The notes beneath the pieces were generated by a model that was given only the letters and a program-made list of their open reading frames with translations, did no database searches and was not told the DNA's origin. A stretch of DNA of 40,114 nt, taken from NCBI RefSeq assembly GCF_001424385.1, contig NZ_LMPO01000007.1, positions 323,869-363,982 of the forward strand, written 5' to 3'. A program made the position numbers and the translations under genes. Every line of letters begins with the position of its first letter. Position 1 is the stretch's first letter. This DNA is from Curtobacterium sp. Leaf183 (GTDB lineage Bacteria; Actinomycetota; Actinomycetes; Actinomycetales; Microbacteriaceae). Shown piece by piece: positions 19,003 to 28,058 of this stretch.

Positions 19003-20850
19003 ATGTGTGGAATCGTGGGCTACGTCGGCAGCAACAGCAGCACGGACGTGCTCCTGGGGGGTCTGCGTCGGCTGGAGTACCGCGGGTACGACTCGGCCGG
19101 CATCGCGGTCATCGACCCCGCCGGTGACCTGACCTCGGCGAAGAAGGCGGGCAAGCTCCAGGCCCTCGTCGACGAACTCTATGCGCACCCCATCGCCGAC
19201 GGCGGCACCGGCATCGGCCACACCCGCTGGGCGACCCACGGCGGCCCGACCGACGAGAACGCGCACCCGCACCTGGCCGACGGCGGCAAGCTCGCGCTCA
19301 TCCACAACGGCATCATCGAGAACTTCTCCTCGCTGCGGGACGAGCTGGTCGCCGAGGGTGTCGAGTTCCTCAGCGAGACCGACTCCGAGGTCGCCGCACA
19401 CCTCGTCGCCCGCGCCTTCCGTCAGACCGGTGACCTGACCGCCGCCATGCAGCAGGCCGTCCAGCGACTCGACGGCGCGTTCACGCTGCTGGTCGTGCAC
19501 GCCGACCAGCCGGGCGTCGTGGTGGGCGCCCGACGCAACTCGCCCCTCGTGGTCGGACTCGGCGACGGCGAGAACTTCATGGGCTCGGACGTCGCGGCGT
19601 TCGTCGCGTACACGCAGCGCGCACTGTCGATCGGACAGGACGAGATCGCCACGATCCGCCCCGACGGCGTCGACGTCATCCACTTCGACGGCACCCCGGC
19701 CACGCCGAGCGAGTTCGAGGTCAACTGGGACGCCTCGGCAGCCGACAAGGGCGGCTGGTCCTCGTTCATGGCGAAGGAGATCAGCGAGGAACCCGAGGCG
19801 GTCGCCAAGACGATCCTCGGCCGCGTGCACGAGGGGGCCGTGACCCTGACGGACCTCGAGCCGATCGCCGAGCGCCTGCAGCACGTCGACCGCGTCATCG
19901 TCATCGCGTGCGGCACCGCGGCGTACGCGGGCATGCTCGGCAAGTACGCCATCGAGCAGTGGGCACGCGTGCCGGTCGAGGTCGAGCTCGCGCACGAGTT
20001 CCGGTACCGCGACCCGGTGCTCGACGAGAACACGCTCGTGGTGTCGATCAGCCAGTCCGGCGAGACCATGGACACGCTCATGGCCGTCAAGTACGCGCGA
20101 GAGCAGGGTGCGCAGGTCCTCTCGATCTGCAACACCCAGGGGGCGACCATCCCGCGCGAGTCCGACGCGGTCATCTACACCCACGCCGGCCCCGAGGTCG
20201 CCGTCGCGTCGACCAAGGCGTTCCTGGCGCAGGGCGTCGCGCTGTACCTGCTCGGGCTGCACCTGGCGACGCTGCGCGGCACGATGACGGCCGAGCAGAT
20301 CGCCGACCAGGTCACGGAGCTCGAGGGGCTGCCGGCCAAGCTGCAGCAGACCATCGAGGACGCCGCCGGGGTCGCCGAGCTGGCGAAGTGGATGGCGGAC
20401 ACCCGCAGCGTGCTGTTCCTCGGCCGCCACGTCGGGTACCCCATCGCGCTCGAGGGTGCGCTCAAGCTCAAGGAGCTCGCCTACATCCACGCCGAGGGCT
20501 TCGCGGCCGGCGAGCTGAAGCACGGTCCGATCGCGCTGATCGAGCCGGGCCAGATCGTCTTCGTGATCGTCCCGTCGCCCCGTGACGCCCGGTCGCTGCA
20601 CCCGAAGGTCGTGTCGAACATCCAGGAGATCCGCGCACGCGGCGCCCGGGTGATCGCCATCGCCGAAGAAGGTGACGCCGCCGTGCTGCCCTTCGCCGAC
20701 GAGGTCCTGCGGATCCCACTCGCGACGCCGCTGTTCGAGCCGCTGCTCGCCGTCGCGCCGCTGCACATGTTCGGCATGGAGCTCGCGGCCGCCAAGGGCC
20801 TGGACGTCGACCAGCCACGCAACCTCGCGAAGTCGGTCACCGTCGAGTAG
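19003..20850 (+). CDS. glmS: Glutamine-fructose-6-phosphate aminotransferase (isomerizing)
   Basis: GlmS makes glucosamine-6-phosphate from fructose-6-phosphate and glutamine, the entry to peptidoglycan amino sugars. The product is 615 residues. The N-terminal class II amidotransferase starts MCGIVGYVG with the nucleophile Cys2 and has LEYRGYDSAGIA, HTRWATHGGPTDENAHPH and HNGIIEN. Two SIS domains follow (about 290-600), with ACGTAAYAG, VSISQSGETMDTL, VASTKAF and LKELAYIHAEGFAAGELKHG. The C-terminus DQPRNLAKSVTVE is the conserved lid. acpS begins 7 nt after the stop, so acpS, alr, alr2 and tsaE probably share its transcript. Confidence 0.98.
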   Translation: MCGIVGYVGSNSSTDVLLGGLRRLEYRGYDSAGIAVIDPAGDLTSAKKAGKLQALVDELYAHPIADGGTGIGHTRWATHGGPTDENAHPHLADGGKLALIHNGIIENFSSLRDELVAEGVEFLSETDSEVAAHLVARAFRQTGDLTAAMQQAVQRLDGAFTLLVVHADQPGVVVGARRNSPLVVGLGDGENFMGSDVAAFVAYTQRALSIGQDEIATIRPDGVDVIHFDGTPATPSEFEVNWDASAADKGGWSSFMAKEISEEPEAVAKTILGRVHEGAVTLTDLEPIAERLQHVDRVIVIACGTAAYAGMLGKYAIEQWARVPVEVELAHEFRYRDPVLDENTLVVSISQSGETMDTLMAVKYAREQGAQVLSICNTQGATIPRESDAVIYTHAGPEVAVASTKAFLAQGVALYLLGLHLATLRGTMTAEQIADQVTELEGLPAKLQQTIEDAAGVAELAKWMADTRSVLFLGRHVGYPIALEGALKLKELAYIHAEGFAAGELKHGPIALIEPGQIVFVIVPSPRDARSLHPKVVSNIQEIRARGARVIAIAEEGDAAVLPFADEVLRIPLATPLFEPLLAVAPLHMFGMELAAAKGLDVDQPRNLAKSVTVE

Positions 20851-20857
20851 TCGCGTC

Positions 20858-21238
20858 GTGATCATCGGCATCGGGGTCGACGTCGTCGACCTGGAACGGT
20901 TCGAGCGGGTGCTGACGCGCACGCCGGCGATGCGGACGCGCCTGTTCACCCCGTCGGAGCAGATCCGGGACGGCGAGCCGCGCCCGGTCGCCTCGCTCGC
21001 GGCGCGGTTCGCCGCGAAAGAGGCCCTGATCAAGGCGTTCGGATCGAGCGCGGGGCTGAGCTGGCAGGACCTCGAGGTCGTCTCGGACGACCAGCGGAAC
21101 CCGTCACTGGCGCTCCACGCCGAGGCACAGCAGGTCGCGGCAGCGCGTGGGGTCACCTCGGTGCACCTGTCGCTCTCGCATGACGGTGGGATCGCGACGG
21201 CGTTCGTGGTCCTCGAGGGAACAGGGGACAGGATTTGA
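20858..21238 (+). CDS. acpS: Holo-[acyl-carrier-protein] synthase
   Basis: AcpS transfers phosphopantetheine from CoA to acyl carrier protein. The product is 126 residues. The Mg ligands are in IGVDVVDLERF (Asp) and AAKEALIKAFG (Glu), and LSLSHDGGIATAFVV is the typical C-terminal region. The GTG 7 nt after glmS is chosen; upstream in-frame starts lie inside glmS. In many actinobacteria nnrD follows acpS or precedes tsaE; I see no nnrD here. The TGA stop overlaps a TTG that opens a 25-codon leader ORF. Confidence 0.95.
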   Translation: MIIGIGVDVVDLERFERVLTRTPAMRTRLFTPSEQIRDGEPRPVASLAARFAAKEALIKAFGSSAGLSWQDLEVVSDDQRNPSLALHAEAQQVAAARGVTSVHLSLSHDGGIATAFVVLEGTGDRI

Positions 21239-21288
21239 GTGCGTTCACGGGCATCACGGTCGATCGCCAGGCGGCGGTTCTGTCCCTG
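21222..21288 (+). promoter_or_regulatory. Possible mRNA hairpin masking the mini-ORF ribosome binding site
   Basis: CAGGGGACAG (21222-21231), which includes the AGGGG that would serve the TTG at 21235, can pair with CTGTCCCTG (21280-21288) with one bulged G. This would place the mini-ORF start in a closed structure. The pairing is inferred by eye. Confidence 0.3.
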
Positions 21289-21312
21289 ATCGTCGGGGGG
21301 AGGGCGAAGTGA
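21235..21312 (+). other. 25-codon leader ORF duplicating the Alr N-terminus
   Basis: The ORF opens with TTG at 21235 and ends with TGA at 21310-21312. AGGGG (21223-21227) sits 7 nt before the TTG. It would encode MSAFTGITVDRQAAV and then LSLIVGGRAK; residues 1-11 are identical to the Alr N-terminus. It overlaps the acpS stop on one side and the alr GTG on the other (GTGA at 21309-21312). It could be a translational coupling peptide or only a duplication relic. Confidence 0.4.
21236..21266 (+). repeat. 31-bp direct repeat, copy 1
   Basis: This 31-bp stretch starting TGAGTGCGTTCACGGG is identical to 21310-21340. The offset is 74 bp, which is not a multiple of three. The copy covers the start of the leader ORF. 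Confidence 0.95.
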
Positions 21313-22412
21313 GTGCGTTCACGGGCATCACGGTCGATCGGGAGGCGCTGATCGCCAACTACGCGACCGTCGCCGACCAGGTGGCCCCGTCCGGCGTCGT
21401 CGCGGTCGTCAAGGCGAACGGGTACGGACACGGTGCGGCTGACGCCGCCCGGGCCTTCGTCGACGCCGGCGCGGAGTGGCTCGGCGTCGCCGACATCGAC
21501 GAGGGCATCGCGCTGCGGCAGGCCGGCATCGACGAGGGCGTGCGGGTCCTCGCCTGGCTGCACGCCCCGGACGAGGACTTCCGTCGCGCCGCGCAGTACG
21601 GCATCACCCCGGCGGTGTCGAGCGTCGAGCAGCTCTCGAGCGCGGCCGACGCCGAGGTCCCCGCCGTGCACGTCTGCGTCGACACGGGGCTCAGCCGCAA
21701 CGGTGCCGTCGAGTCCGAGTGGGCCGAGCTCTTCGACCGCGCCGGTGCCCTCGCCCGCAGCGGCGCCCGGACCCGGGTCGAGGGGCTGATGTCGCACCTG
21801 TCGAACGCCTCGCGCACCGACGACCTCGACCAGGACGCCGCGCTGCAGCGGGCACTCGACGGACTGGCCGCGCGCGGCATCCGCCCCGACGTCGTGCACC
21901 TGGCCGCCAGCGCTGCCGGCATCGCGCTGCCCGAGACCCGTCGCGACCTGGCCCGGGTCGGCATCGCGCTGTACGGCCTCAGCCCGTTCGCCGACCGGAC
22001 GTCCGCCGACCTCGGCCTGCGCCCCGCGATGCGCCTGACCGCCTCGGTGCTCCGGACGGTCGTGGTGCCGGCCGGTGACGGCGTCAGCTACGGGTACACC
22101 TGGCGTGCCCAGACCGACACGCGACTGGCGGTCATCGGGCTCGGGTACGCCGACGGGTTCGACCGTGCGTTCGGCAACCGCGTCTCCGTCCGCATCGGTG
22201 ACCGTCGGTTCCCGGTGGTCGGCCGGGTCGCGATGAACGCGATGCACGTCGACATCGGTGACGCCGAGGTCAGCGTGGGCGACGAGGTCGTGCTGTGGGG
22301 CGACCCCGCGAACGGCGACCCCGCGGTCGAGGACTGGGCCGCCGCGGTCGGGACGATCAACTACGAGGTGGTCGCCCGACTCGGGCAGAGCATCGAACGG
22401 AGGACGACGTGA
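21309..22412 (+). CDS. alr: Alanine racemase, copy 1 (MDQ motif changed to MNA)
   Basis: Alr interconverts L- and D-alanine for peptidoglycan using PLP. The product is 367 residues. The PLP lysine Lys35 is in AVVKANGYGHG, the carboxylate-binding Arg in DTGLSRNG, the PLP-contacting Arg in LARVGIALYG, and the catalytic Tyr261 in GVSYGYTW. The inner-gate motif TINYE (Tyr352) is canonical, but the usual MDQ is MNA (309-311). The GTG at 21309 has GGAGGG at 21299-21304 and overlaps the leader ORF stop. The stop overlaps the GTG of a second racemase gene. Its position after acpS is where actinobacterial alr is normally found. Confidence 0.92.
   Translation: MSAFTGITVDREALIANYATVADQVAPSGVVAVVKANGYGHGAADAARAFVDAGAEWLGVADIDEGIALRQAGIDEGVRVLAWLHAPDEDFRRAAQYGITPAVSSVEQLSSAADAEVPAVHVCVDTGLSRNGAVESEWAELFDRAGALARSGARTRVEGLMSHLSNASRTDDLDQDAALQRALDGLAARGIRPDVVHLAASAAGIALPETRRDLARVGIALYGLSPFADRTSADLGLRPAMRLTASVLRTVVVPAGDGVSYGYTWRAQTDTRLAVIGLGYADGFDRAFGNRVSVRIGDRRFPVVGRVAMNAMHVDIGDAEVSVGDEVVLWGDPANGDPAVEDWAAAVGTINYEVVARLGQSIERRTT
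21310..21340 (+). repeat. 31-bp direct repeat, copy 2 (functional alr start)
   Basis: Identical to 21236-21266. It encodes residues 2-10 of Alr. Partial similarity (AGGCG) continues for a few bases beyond the perfect match. Confidence 0.95.
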
Positions 22413-23572
22413 GCGCGCCCCTGCGCCAGGCGGTCATCGACCTGGACGCCTACCGCGCCAACCTCGACCTGGTCCGCGACTGGATGGACCCCGTCGAGGT
22501 GATGGCGATCATGAAGGCCGACGCCTACGGGCACGGTCTCGAGCCGATCGCGCTCGCCGCGGTGGACGCCGGTGTCCGCTGGATCGGGGTGCTGACCGTG
22601 CCCGCCGCGCTCCGGTTGCGGGCGATCGGTGTGGGCGAGGACGTCCACCTGTTCACGTGGCAGCACGACCCCGGACTCGACTTCCGCGACGCGATCGACT
22701 CGGCCGTCGACCTCGGCGTCTCGAACGTCGCCGAGCTGCAGCGCGTCGTCGACGCGGTCGACCAGCGGCCGGCGCGCGTGCACCTCGGCGTCGACACGGG
22801 GCTGCACCGTGACGGTGCCTCGCTCGACGACTGGCCGGCGCTGGTCGAGCTCGCCCGCGATGCGCAGCGCGCTGGTCGGATCGAGGTCGTCGCGGCCTAC
22901 ACGCACCTGGCCGAGTCCTCGGACCAGGACGACGCCACGGCCGTGTCCCGGTTCGACCAGGCCGTGGAACGCGCCGAGGACCTCGGGCTCGACCTGCCGA
23001 TGGAGCACGTGGCGGCGTCGCTCGCGGGCCTCGAGCGCAAGGAGTACCGCAGGGACATGGTCCGGATGGGCGCGAACCTGTTCGGGATCCCCGGCGCGGA
23101 CGGCGTCTCGGCGGCCGACCTCGGGCTCGAGCCGGTGATGACCCTGACCGCCTCGGTCGCCAAGACCAAGCGGGTGCCGGCCGGGACGGGCGTCTCGTAC
23201 GACTACACGTACCGGACCGACCGCGAGACGACGCTCGCCCTGGTGCCCGTCGGGTACGCCGACGGTGTCCCGCGGCTCGCGCAGGGCCGCGTCGAGGTCG
23301 CGATCGGCGGCACGCGCTACCCGGTCGCCGGTCGTGTGGCGATGGACCAGTTCCTGGTCGACGTCGGCGACGACGACGTGCGGGTGGGCGACACGGTCGT
23401 GCTGTTCGGCACGGGCGAGCACGACGAGATGACCGTGCTCGAGTGGGGCTCGGCGCTCGACACCATCGGCGAGGAGATCGTCTGCCGAATCGGCGCCCGC
23501 GTGCAGCGGGTGTACGAGGGGCACTCCGTCGAGGGGCGTGTCGGGGAGTACCTGCGCGGGGACCACGCGTGA
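22409..23572 (+). CDS. Alanine racemase paralogue, copy 2 (inner-gate Tyr replaced by Glu)
   Basis: The product is 387 residues. Lys36 in IMKADAYGHG binds PLP (canonical is KANAYGHG). DTGLHRDG, MVRMGANLFG, GVSYDYTYR and GYADGVPR match the fold-III racemase pattern. MDQ (312-314) is canonical, but the usual xYE inner-gate motif is TIGEE, with Glu355 in place of Tyr. The protein is clearly divergent from copy 1. The GTG overlaps the alr stop (GTGA), and its own stop overlaps tsaE. It may be a second alanine racemase, a partner subunit, or a racemase for another amino acid such as ornithine or diaminobutyrate, which some Microbacteriaceae use as D-isomers in their wall. The function is not proven by sequence. 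Confidence 0.85.
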   Translation: MSAPLRQAVIDLDAYRANLDLVRDWMDPVEVMAIMKADAYGHGLEPIALAAVDAGVRWIGVLTVPAALRLRAIGVGEDVHLFTWQHDPGLDFRDAIDSAVDLGVSNVAELQRVVDAVDQRPARVHLGVDTGLHRDGASLDDWPALVELARDAQRAGRIEVVAAYTHLAESSDQDDATAVSRFDQAVERAEDLGLDLPMEHVAASLAGLERKEYRRDMVRMGANLFGIPGADGVSAADLGLEPVMTLTASVAKTKRVPAGTGVSYDYTYRTDRETTLALVPVGYADGVPRLAQGRVEVAIGGTRYPVAGRVAMDQFLVDVGDDDVRVGDTVVLFGTGEHDEMTVLEWGSALDTIGEEIVCRIGARVQRVYEGHSVEGRVGEYLRGDHA

Positions 23573-24069
23573 GCGTCCTGCTCGACACCACGATCGCGAG
23601 CACGGACGCGATGGGGGAGCTCGGTGCCCGCCTCGCAGCGGTCCTGCGCGCCGGTGACCTCGTCGTGCTGACGGGGCCGCTCGGTGCCGGCAAGACGACC
23701 ATGACCCGCGGGCTCGGGGCCGCGCTCGGGGCTCGCGGGCAGGTGTCGAGCCCGACGTTCGTCCTGGCCCGGACCCACCCGACGACGGCCGGCCCGGACC
23801 TCGTGCACGTCGACGCCTACCGGTTGTCCGACCCGGTCGAGCTCGACGACCTCGACCTCGACTGGGACGGGGCGATCGTCGTCGTGGAGTGGGGTCGGGG
23901 GATGGTCGACGGCATCAGCGACAGCCTCCTCGACGTGGAGATCTCCCGCGCGACGGGTGCCGAGACCGTCCCCGCGGTCGACGACCTCGACCCGGACGAC
24001 GTCCCGGACGAACCCCGCCGTGTCGTGGTGACCGGCGCGGGACCGCGCTGGGACGGCGTGGTGCTCTAG
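23569..24069 (+). CDS. tsaE: tRNA threonylcarbamoyladenosine biosynthesis ATPase TsaE
   Basis: TsaE is the ATPase that works with TsaB and TsaD in t6A37 formation on ANN-decoding tRNAs. The product is 166 residues. The P-loop is GPLGAGKTTMTRGLG (Lys42), followed by VSSPTFVLARTH and LVHVDAYRL, with the conserved VVVEWGRGM. A C-terminal stretch of about 40 acidic residues (AVDDLDPDDVPDEP) is an addition to the core. The GTG overlaps the alr2 stop, so it is the last gene of the glmS-acpS-alr-alr-tsaE transcript. An antisense GH16 gene separates it from tsaB. Confidence 0.94.
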   Translation: MSVLLDTTIASTDAMGELGARLAAVLRAGDLVVLTGPLGAGKTTMTRGLGAALGARGQVSSPTFVLARTHPTTAGPDLVHVDAYRLSDPVELDDLDLDWDGAIVVVEWGRGMVDGISDSLLDVEISRATGAETVPAVDDLDPDDVPDEPRRVVVTGAGPRWDGVVL

Positions 24070-24070
24070 C

Positions 24071-24091
24071 GACCGACGACCGACGACCGAC
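24071..24091 (+). repeat. Three 7-bp tandem repeats GACCGAC
   Basis: Three perfect units lie in the 36-nt gap between the converging tsaE and GH16 genes. No terminator hairpin is visible there. Confidence 0.8.
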
Positions 24092-24105
24092 GCCCCCGCC
24101 CGGCG

Positions 24106-24843
24106 TCAGGGCTTGTACGTGTAGGTGCTCACCGAGTCGATGTAGAGGTGGCCCTTCGCGCCCCAGTTGCCGACCTGGAACATGAAGCGGTGCGGTGTCC
24201 GGGGCACGTCTCGGGTGACGGTCGTCAGCAGCCTGTTGTCGAGGTAGTACTTGACCGACTTGCCCGGGATCCACTCGACCGCGTAGGTGTGCCAGTCGCG
24301 CCATGACGCCCGGGTCGAGACGCTCGTCGCGAGGTCCTCCTTGCCGGGGGTCATCGAGTGCTGGTGCAGCATCGGCGAGTCCTCGAAGTTGCTCTCCGGG
24401 AAGTCGATCTCACCCTCGGACCAGACGTTCGAGGTCGGCCAGAGGATGAACGCCGCGCCGTTGCCGTCGCCGCCGGTGGCACGGGCTCGGACGGTGAACT
24501 TGCCGCCGACGAAACCCCACGCGCCGACCCGCGACCCGAAGGTGCCCGCCGCACCGCGCTTGCCGTCCAGCGTCACGTCCATCATCCCGTCGTGGGTGCT
24601 GACCTGCGAGCCCGACCAGTACGCGCCACCGCCCATCCCGTCCGGGTACGGCTGCCACGAGTCGACGTACTTCTGCGCGAACGGCCCGTTCGCCGGCATC
24701 GCGGTGGTGAAGTTCTGCGCGAACGAGAGCTTGAACGGGCTCGTCGTCGCGGCGGTCGCGGTCGCGGTCCCGAGCGGGGCAGCGATGAGCGCTGCGCTGA
24801 GGACGACGGCCGCGAGAGCCGCCTTCATGGTGCGTTCCTGCAT
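24106..24843 (-). CDS. Secreted GH16-family glycoside hydrolase
   Basis: The product is 245 residues. A signal peptide (MKAALAAVVLSAALIAAPLG, then TATATAA) is followed by a single beta-jelly-roll-type catalytic domain. The GH16 signature ExDxxE appears as EIDFPE at about residues 143-148, preceded by FILWPTSNVWSEG and followed by HQHSMTPG and WHTYAVEWIPGKSVKYYLDN, typical of beta-glucanase/laminarinase or kappa-carrageenase-like clans. The likely substrate is a beta-1,3- or beta-1,3/1,4-glucan, but this is not certain. Two starts are possible: ATG 24843 (AAGGGAG upstream) or ATG 24828. It is antisense to the t6A genes and splits tsaE from tsaB, suggesting an insertion. Confidence 0.85.
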   Translation of the reverse strand: MQERTMKAALAAVVLSAALIAAPLGTATATAATTSPFKLSFAQNFTTAMPANGPFAQKYVDSWQPYPDGMGGGAYWSGSQVSTHDGMMDVTLDGKRGAAGTFGSRVGAWGFVGGKFTVRARATGGDGNGAAFILWPTSNVWSEGEIDFPESNFEDSPMLHQHSMTPGKEDLATSVSTRASWRDWHTYAVEWIPGKSVKYYLDNRLLTTVTRDVPRTPHRFMFQVGNWGAKGHLYIDSVSTYTYKP

Positions 24844-25062
24844 CGTGTGTCACTCCCTTGGGTGCAGACGTCCCGACGAGCCTGCACGGGGTCCTGTCGG
24901 TCTGCGCGGGGCATCCGACAGCAGCGACTTGCCCCCAGTACGTGGGCGAACCCCCTGGTCTGTCCGCGATCGGCCGGTCGCCGTACCCCTGGCGGAGCGG
25001 ACAGGTCCCGGCACGTCGGACCCGACGTCCGGCCGGCAGCGGTCGGCCTCGCGACGCGCGCC

Positions 25063-25068
25063 TACGAT
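25063..25068 (+). promoter_or_regulatory. -10 box TACGAT, leaderless promoter of tsaB-rimI-tsaD
   Basis: TACGAT is followed by exactly 6 nt and the GTG at 25075. It supplies independent transcription for the half of the t6A group cut off by the GH16 gene. The remaining 231-nt gap 24844-25074 also holds the GH16 upstream region; a small inverted repeat GCCCCCAGTACGTGGGCG lies near 24929-24950. Confidence 0.55.
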
Positions 25069-25074
25069 GGACGG

Positions 25075-25698
25075 GTGCTGCTCGCGATCGACACCTCCGC
25101 CGGGACCTCCGTGGCCGTGGTCGACCCCACGACGCACCGCGTGCTCGCCGAACGGTCGACCGACGACTCCCGTCGCCACGCCGAGGTGATCGGCCCCTTC
25201 CTGCGGGACGTCCTGACCGACGCCGGCATCACGGCCACCGACGTCACGGGCGTCGTCGCCGGCATGGGACCCGGACCGTTCACGGGGCTGCGGGTCGGCA
25301 TCGCGGCAGCACGCACGTTCGCCGCCGCACGAGGAGTCCCCGTGCACCCGCTCGTCAGCCACGACGCCGTCGCTGCCGACGTCGTCGCATCCGGCGACGG
25401 TGCCCCGTTCGTCGTCCTGACGGACGCCCGCCGCCGCGAGGTGTACTTCAGCGTCCACGACCAGACCGGCACGCGCACCGCGGGTCCCGGTCTCGCCAGG
25501 CCAGACGACCTGGACGACGTGCTGGGGGCCTCCAGTGGGTTCCGGCGGGTCACCGCCGTCACCGTGCCGGCCGGGAGGCTCGGCCAGCTCGCTGCGGACC
25601 GGCTCGCCTCCGGCAGTCCCTTCGCCGAGGACACCCCCCTGTACCTCCGCGACCCGGACGTCACGATGCCGGGCGCACCCAAGCGGGTGGCGCGGTGA
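25075..25698 (+). CDS. tsaB: tRNA threonylcarbamoyladenosine biosynthesis protein TsaB
   Basis: TsaB is the non-catalytic ASKHA-fold partner of TsaD in t6A synthesis. The product is 207 residues. The N-terminus MLLAIDTSAGTSVAVVD and GMGPGPFTGLRVGIAAARTFA are the family motifs; the C-terminal half is shorter and less conserved, ending [21 protein letters not shown] 25075 is chosen because the upstream reading frame is non-conserved and a TACGAT box lies 6 nt before it. The stop overlaps the rimI GTG. Confidence 0.95.
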   Translation: MLLAIDTSAGTSVAVVDPTTHRVLAERSTDDSRRHAEVIGPFLRDVLTDAGITATDVTGVVAGMGPGPFTGLRVGIAAARTFAAARGVPVHPLVSHDAVAADVVASGDGAPFVVLTDARRREVYFSVHDQTGTRTAGPGLARPDDLDDVLGASSGFRRVTAVTVPAGRLGQLAADRLASGSPFAEDTPLYLRDPDVTMPGAPKRVAR

Positions 25699-26214
25699 CG
25701 CTGCCGGACGGGCTGCGCCTGCGGCGCGCCCATCCGCAGGACCTGGACGACGTGATGTGGCTCGAGCACGCCGCGTTCCCGACCGACGCCTGGTCGGCCT
25801 CGCAGATGTCGGGCGAGCTGTACTCCCCGCACGGCTTCTACGTGGTGGTCGAGACGACCGACGGGCCGGCGCCGACGGTCGTCGGGTACGCCGGGCTGTC
25901 GTCGCTGCCGGGCAACCCCGTCGCCGACGTGCAGACCATCGCCGTCGCGGCCGAGCACCGGGGTGCCGGCATCGGACGCGCCCTGTTCACCGAGCTGCTC
26001 GACGAGGCCCGTCGGCGCCGCGTGCACGAGGTCTTCCTCGAGGTCCGGGCCGACAACCCGGTCGCCCAGACCATGTACACCGGCTTCGGGTTCGTGCACA
26101 TCGCAACCCGTCCGCGCTACTACCAGCCGGACGGGGTCGACGCGTGGGTGATGCGTGCCGCGATCGCCCCGGAGCACTCGAGCGGCCCCGGGCCGGTCGG
26201 ACAGGAGACCCTCG

Positions 26215-26222
<8 letters not shown>
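25695..26222 (+). CDS. rimI: Ribosomal-protein-alanine N-acetyltransferase RimI-like (GNAT)
   Basis: The product is 175 residues with one GNAT domain: [20 protein letters not shown] at the N-terminus, the acetyl-CoA loop [17 protein letters not shown], then [22 protein letters not shown] and [16 protein letters not shown]. This is the RimI pattern, and its place between tsaB and tsaD is the usual one. RimI acetylates the N-terminus of ribosomal protein S18 in E. coli; actinobacterial homologues may have broader targets. The C-terminus runs about 20 residues beyond the core. It overlaps tsaB by 4 nt and tsaD by 8 nt. Confidence 0.93.
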
Positions 26223-27264
<1,042 letters not shown>

Positions 27265-27332
27265 AACCGCCGTCCGCGGCGTGTGGGAGGATCGCTGTCG
27301 ACGGCCGCACGGGCTGTCGGGAGGGGTGCAAC

Positions 27333-28040
27333 GTGTCCGATCAGAACCAGTGGCCGAAGCCGGGCGAGCAGCAGTCGGACGGGCAGCGGCCGGACGCATC
27401 GGCTCCCGCCCCCGGGTCCGCCGCCGAGCCGAACGGGTACGGCCAGGACACTCCGCAGCAGCCGTACGGCCAGCAGGCCGGGCAGACGCCGCCGTACGGC
27501 CAGCAGCCCGCCGGCCAGCCGTACGGCCAGCAGCCCACCGGCCAGCAGTACGGCCAGCAGCCCGCCGGCCAGCAGTACGGCCAGCAGCCGTACGGGCAGT
27601 CGCAGCAGCCCCAGTACGGCGCTCCGCAGAACCCGTACGCCCAGCAGAACCCCTACGTCCAGCAGCAGGGCCAGCACGGCCAGCAGGGCCAGTACGACCC
27701 GTACGCCGCCGGCGGGTACCAGCCCTACGCGCAGCGGCCGAAGACGAACATCCTCGCCATCCTGTCGATCGTGTTCGGCCTCGGCGCGATCCCGCTGTTC
27801 TTCATGGCGGTGCTGCTCGGCCCGGCCGGTGCGATCCTCGGGCACGTGGCCCTCGGCAGGCTCAAGCACAACGGCGAGCAGGGCCGCGGCCTGGCGCTGA
27901 CCGGCATCATCGCCGGGTGGGTGATGCTCGGCGTCTGGATCCTCTGGGTGGCGTTCCTGTTCTGGATCGGCACCCACGCCAACGACTACTCGGACTACGG
28001 CACCGGGACCGGGTCGGGTACCGGCGCCCTCGTCGGCTGA
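27333..28040 (+). CDS. DUF4190-type membrane protein with PYGQQ-repeat N-terminus
   Basis: The product is 235 residues. Residues 1-135 are low complexity, rich in Gln, Gly, Pro and Tyr, with repeated PYGQQ/QYGQQ/PAGQ units, probably disordered. Two hydrophobic helices follow (about 138-170 and 183-212: NILAILSIVFGLGAIPLFF and GLALTGIIAGWVMLGVWILW) separated by GRLKHNGEQGRG, the DUF4190 pattern. A Gly/Thr tail ends the protein. Function is unknown; Q/P-rich DUF4190 proteins are common in actinobacteria. GGGAGG precedes the GTG. It converges on the methyltransferase gene with an 18-nt gap and no clear terminator. Confidence 0.8.
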   Translation: MSDQNQWPKPGEQQSDGQRPDASAPAPGSAAEPNGYGQDTPQQPYGQQAGQTPPYGQQPAGQPYGQQPTGQQYGQQPAGQQYGQQPYGQSQQPQYGAPQNPYAQQNPYVQQQGQHGQQGQYDPYAAGGYQPYAQRPKTNILAILSIVFGLGAIPLFFMAVLLGPAGAILGHVALGRLKHNGEQGRGLALTGIIAGWVMLGVWILWVAFLFWIGTHANDYSDYGTGTGSGTGALVG

Positions 28041-28058
28041 CCCGCGGCGCCCCGCGCC

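Noticed and set aside
22409..23572. Second alr gene as a YggS-type PLP-binding protein or pseudogene
   Set aside because: It has the two-domain Alr length, the C-terminal MDQ domain and an intact frame with coupled starts.
24358..25074. Long in-frame extension upstream of tsaB
   Set aside because: It is the antisense shadow of the GH16 gene. tsaB is complete from GTG 25075.
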